Shown: one piece after another, positions 30,461 to 32,167 of the stretch
Layout: every line of letters begins with the position of its first letter
Numbering within the stretch: position 1 is the stretch's first letter
Assembly (NCBI GenBank): GCA_044870185.1
Contig: JBIOYL010000391.1
Span: 1-32,167, forward strand
Source of the DNA: JBIOYL01 sp044870185
Lineage (GTDB): Bacteria > Actinomycetota > CALGFH01
Length of the DNA: 32,167 nucleotides
Direction of reading: 5' to 3'
The notes under the pieces: model-generated
Told to the model about the DNA's origin: nothing
The model's input: the letters and a program-made list of their open reading frames with translations, nothing else
The model's database searches: none
Position numbers and translations under genes: made by a program

Positions 30461-30524
30461 GCGGCCCCGCGCCGGCGCGGCCGGCCCGAGCAGCACGGGT
30501 GTCGGCTCGGCGCAGGAGGAGGAC

Positions 30525-32015
30525 ACCGGCGGGCGCTTCACCGCGATCATGGGGCCGAGCGGCTCCGGCAAGTCCACCCTGATGCACTGCCTGGCCGGCC
30601 TGGACCGGGTCACCAGCGGCCGGGTCTGGATCGGCGACACCGACGGTGGCGGCGCTGCAGGAGGAGGCGGTGGCCGCGCCCGCGCGCTCGGGCCGGCGGC
30701 GCACCGTGCTCGGCACGCTGATCACCGTGGCCGGCGTCGGGCTGCTGCTGGCCGGGCTGTTCGCCAAGCAGGGCAACCGGCTGGCCAACGTGGCCGGCGG
30801 CGCGGTGGTGATCTTCCTCGGCGTCGGCGTGCTCAGCCCGCTGGTCGCCCGGCCGCTGGCGCGGCTGCTCGGCTGGCCGTTCGCGCGCTGGGCCGGCCAG
30901 CCGGGCAAGCTTGCGCGCGAGAACGCGATGCGCAGCCCGCGGCGGACCGCCTCGACCGCCGCCGCGCTGATGATCGGGCTCGCCCTGGTCAGCTTCGTGA
31001 CCATCTTCGCGGCGTCGGTCAAGGCGTCGGTCACCAAGGTCCTCGACCAGGCGGTCGCGGCCGACTACATCCTCAGCGGCCCGAGCAACAGCGGCCAGGG
31101 GTTCAGCCCCGAGGTGGTGCGGCGCCTGGCGCAGCAGCCCGAGCTCGACTCGGCCACGGGGATCCGCTTCGGCGTGTTCAAGCTCGACGGCAAGGCCCAG
31201 CAGCTCGCCGGCGTCGACCCGGCGGGCTACGCCAGGACCGTCCGCACCGAGGTGACCGCCGGCAGCCTCGCCGACCTGGCCGGCGGCGGCGTGGCGGTCC
31301 GGACCGACATCGCCAGCCAGCATGGCTGGAAGGTGGGCGACAGCGTCGCGATGGCGTTCCCCGTCGGCGGCACGCAGCAGGAGCCGATCAAGGCGATCTA
31401 CGAGAACAACCAGCTCAACGGCGCCTGGCTGCTGGCCTTGTCCGACTACCAGCGGCACTACCCGACCAGCTCGACAGCATCGCGCTGGTCAAGGCCAAGC
31501 CGGACATCTCGCCGGACGCCTCGCGCGCCGCGATCGACCGCGTGGCCGCCGACTTCCCCAACGTCCAGGTCAAGGACCAGGCGGAGTACAAGCACGAGCA
31601 GGCCAACCAGATCAACCAGGTGCTGGTGCTGTTCTACGTGCTGCTCGCGCTGGCGGTGGTCATCGCCGTCATCGGCATCGTCAACACGCTGGCGCTGTCG
31701 GTGCTCGAGCGGGTCCGCGAGCTCGGCCTGCTGCGCGCGATCGGCATGACCAGGGGGCAGCTGCGCCAGATGATCCGCTGGGAGGCGGTGGTCATCGCCG
31801 CGCTCGGCGCGGTGCTCGGGCTGGTCGTCGGTACCTTCTTCGGCTGGACGCTGGTCCGTGCGCTGCACGGCCAGGGCATCACCGAGTTCGCCCTGCCGGT
31901 CGGCACGCTGGCCGGTTTCGTGGTCGCGGCCGCCGTGGCAGGCATGCTCGCCGCGGTCTTCCCCGGCCGCCGCGCCGCCAAGATCGACATGCTGCGCGCG
32001 ATCACCACCGAGTAG
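30525..32015 (+). pseudogene. Broken ABC transporter: ATPase start joined to second half of an FtsX-type permease
   Basis: From about 30525 one frame reads GGRFTAIMGPSGSGKSTLMH then CLAGLDRVTSGRVWIGDTD, the Walker A part of a MacB/LolD-type ATPase, without its normal first 25 or so residues. At about 30646 the frame changes and the sequence becomes permease: VAALQEEAVAAPARSGRRRT, then membrane segments, RENAMRSPRRTASTAAALMI and the extracytoplasmic domain. At 31462-31464 a one-base loss shifts the frame again, after which DQLDSIALVKAKPD, VLERVRELGLLRAIGMTRG and RRAAKIDMLRAITTE complete the FtsX C-terminus. The rest of the ATPase and the permease's N-terminal half, roughly 1.5-2 kb, are missing. 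The relic follows the TIM-barrel gene directly. Confidence 0.85.
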
Positions 32016-32167
32016 CCCGCCCGCGCGGTCCCGCCGTCCCGCCGTCCCTTGCCAGCTCGTTGGCCGCCGAGTCGCTGCGGACGCATGCGGTCCTCGGAGC
32101 TGCCGGTCGCCGATGCAGCCGGTGACGCAGGGTCCGGTCAGCGCGGCGCGACCGCCGGCCTGCCGCC
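32016..32167. other. Right-hand end, no gene seen
   Basis: The 152 bases after the permease stop show a short CCCGCCGT repeat (about 32030-32048) and no open frame with coding signal on either strand. Confidence 0.5.

Noticed and set aside
1..32167. tRNA, rRNA, CRISPR arrays and insertion sequences
   Set aside because: No T-loop-like GTTCGA context with a cloverleaf, no regularly spaced repeats and no transposase motifs were found on either strand.

Overview
The window is very G+C-rich (about 70-75% by eye), with strong G/C third positions, frequent GTG starts and a run of actinobacterial family hallmarks: a UPF0182 membrane protein, short-LID adenylate kinases, MmpL, KamB-type 16S methyltransferase, DUF2277 and DDAH. 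I infer an Actinomycetota chromosome, probably a poorly characterised soil lineage; no rRNA, tRNA, CRISPR array or insertion sequence was found.

Left part (1-3,900, minus strand): the start of a PPOX-type flavin/F420 oxidoreductase overlapped by a MarR regulator, then a decaying stretch with a C-terminally truncated DUF3995-like protein, a KamB-type (A1408) 16S rRNA methyltransferase broken by an in-frame TGA and a fragment of an FAD-linked oxidase. Two PIN-toxin modules follow: Phd/VapC and VapB/VapC, the second with a perfect 15-bp inverted repeat in front of it.

Metabolic block (3,933-16,964, mostly minus strand): an MmpL transporter, then the compact set adk-adk fusion / GH15 / zwf, whose roles are adenylate balance, alpha-glucan or trehalose hydrolysis and glucose-6-phosphate oxidation. 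Next come a cupin, a NUDIX relic, an unknown 244-aa protein (plus strand), DUF2277, a DJ-1/PfpI protein and a large secreted glucodextranase-like GH15. A divergent intergenic region with a direct repeat leads to UPF0182 on the plus strand.

Central minus-strand genes (20,197-23,478): YbaK-like deacylase, DDAH, a small membrane protein and a third toxin-antitoxin pair (MerR-DUF433 antitoxin with a DUF5615-like PIN toxin).

Most interesting region (23,742-30,460, plus strand): six tightly packed genes, four of the five junctions overlapping at stop/start and the fifth only 21 nt wide. They encode an unknown helical protein, a BrxD/DUF2791-like protein with a degenerate P-loop, an intact BrxD/DUF2791-like ATPase, a CotH-family kinase, a beta-propeller with a four-fold motif and a xylose-isomerase-like TIM barrel. 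The combination suggests an uncharacterised system joining a BREX-like ATPase pair to a protein-kinase/phospho-metabolism trio. It sits back to back with the third TA module and is followed by a broken ABC transporter relic in which the start of an ATPase is joined to the second half of an FtsX permease. Several other relics here also carry internal deletions, and four neighbouring genes have short tandem repeats at or near their stop codons.
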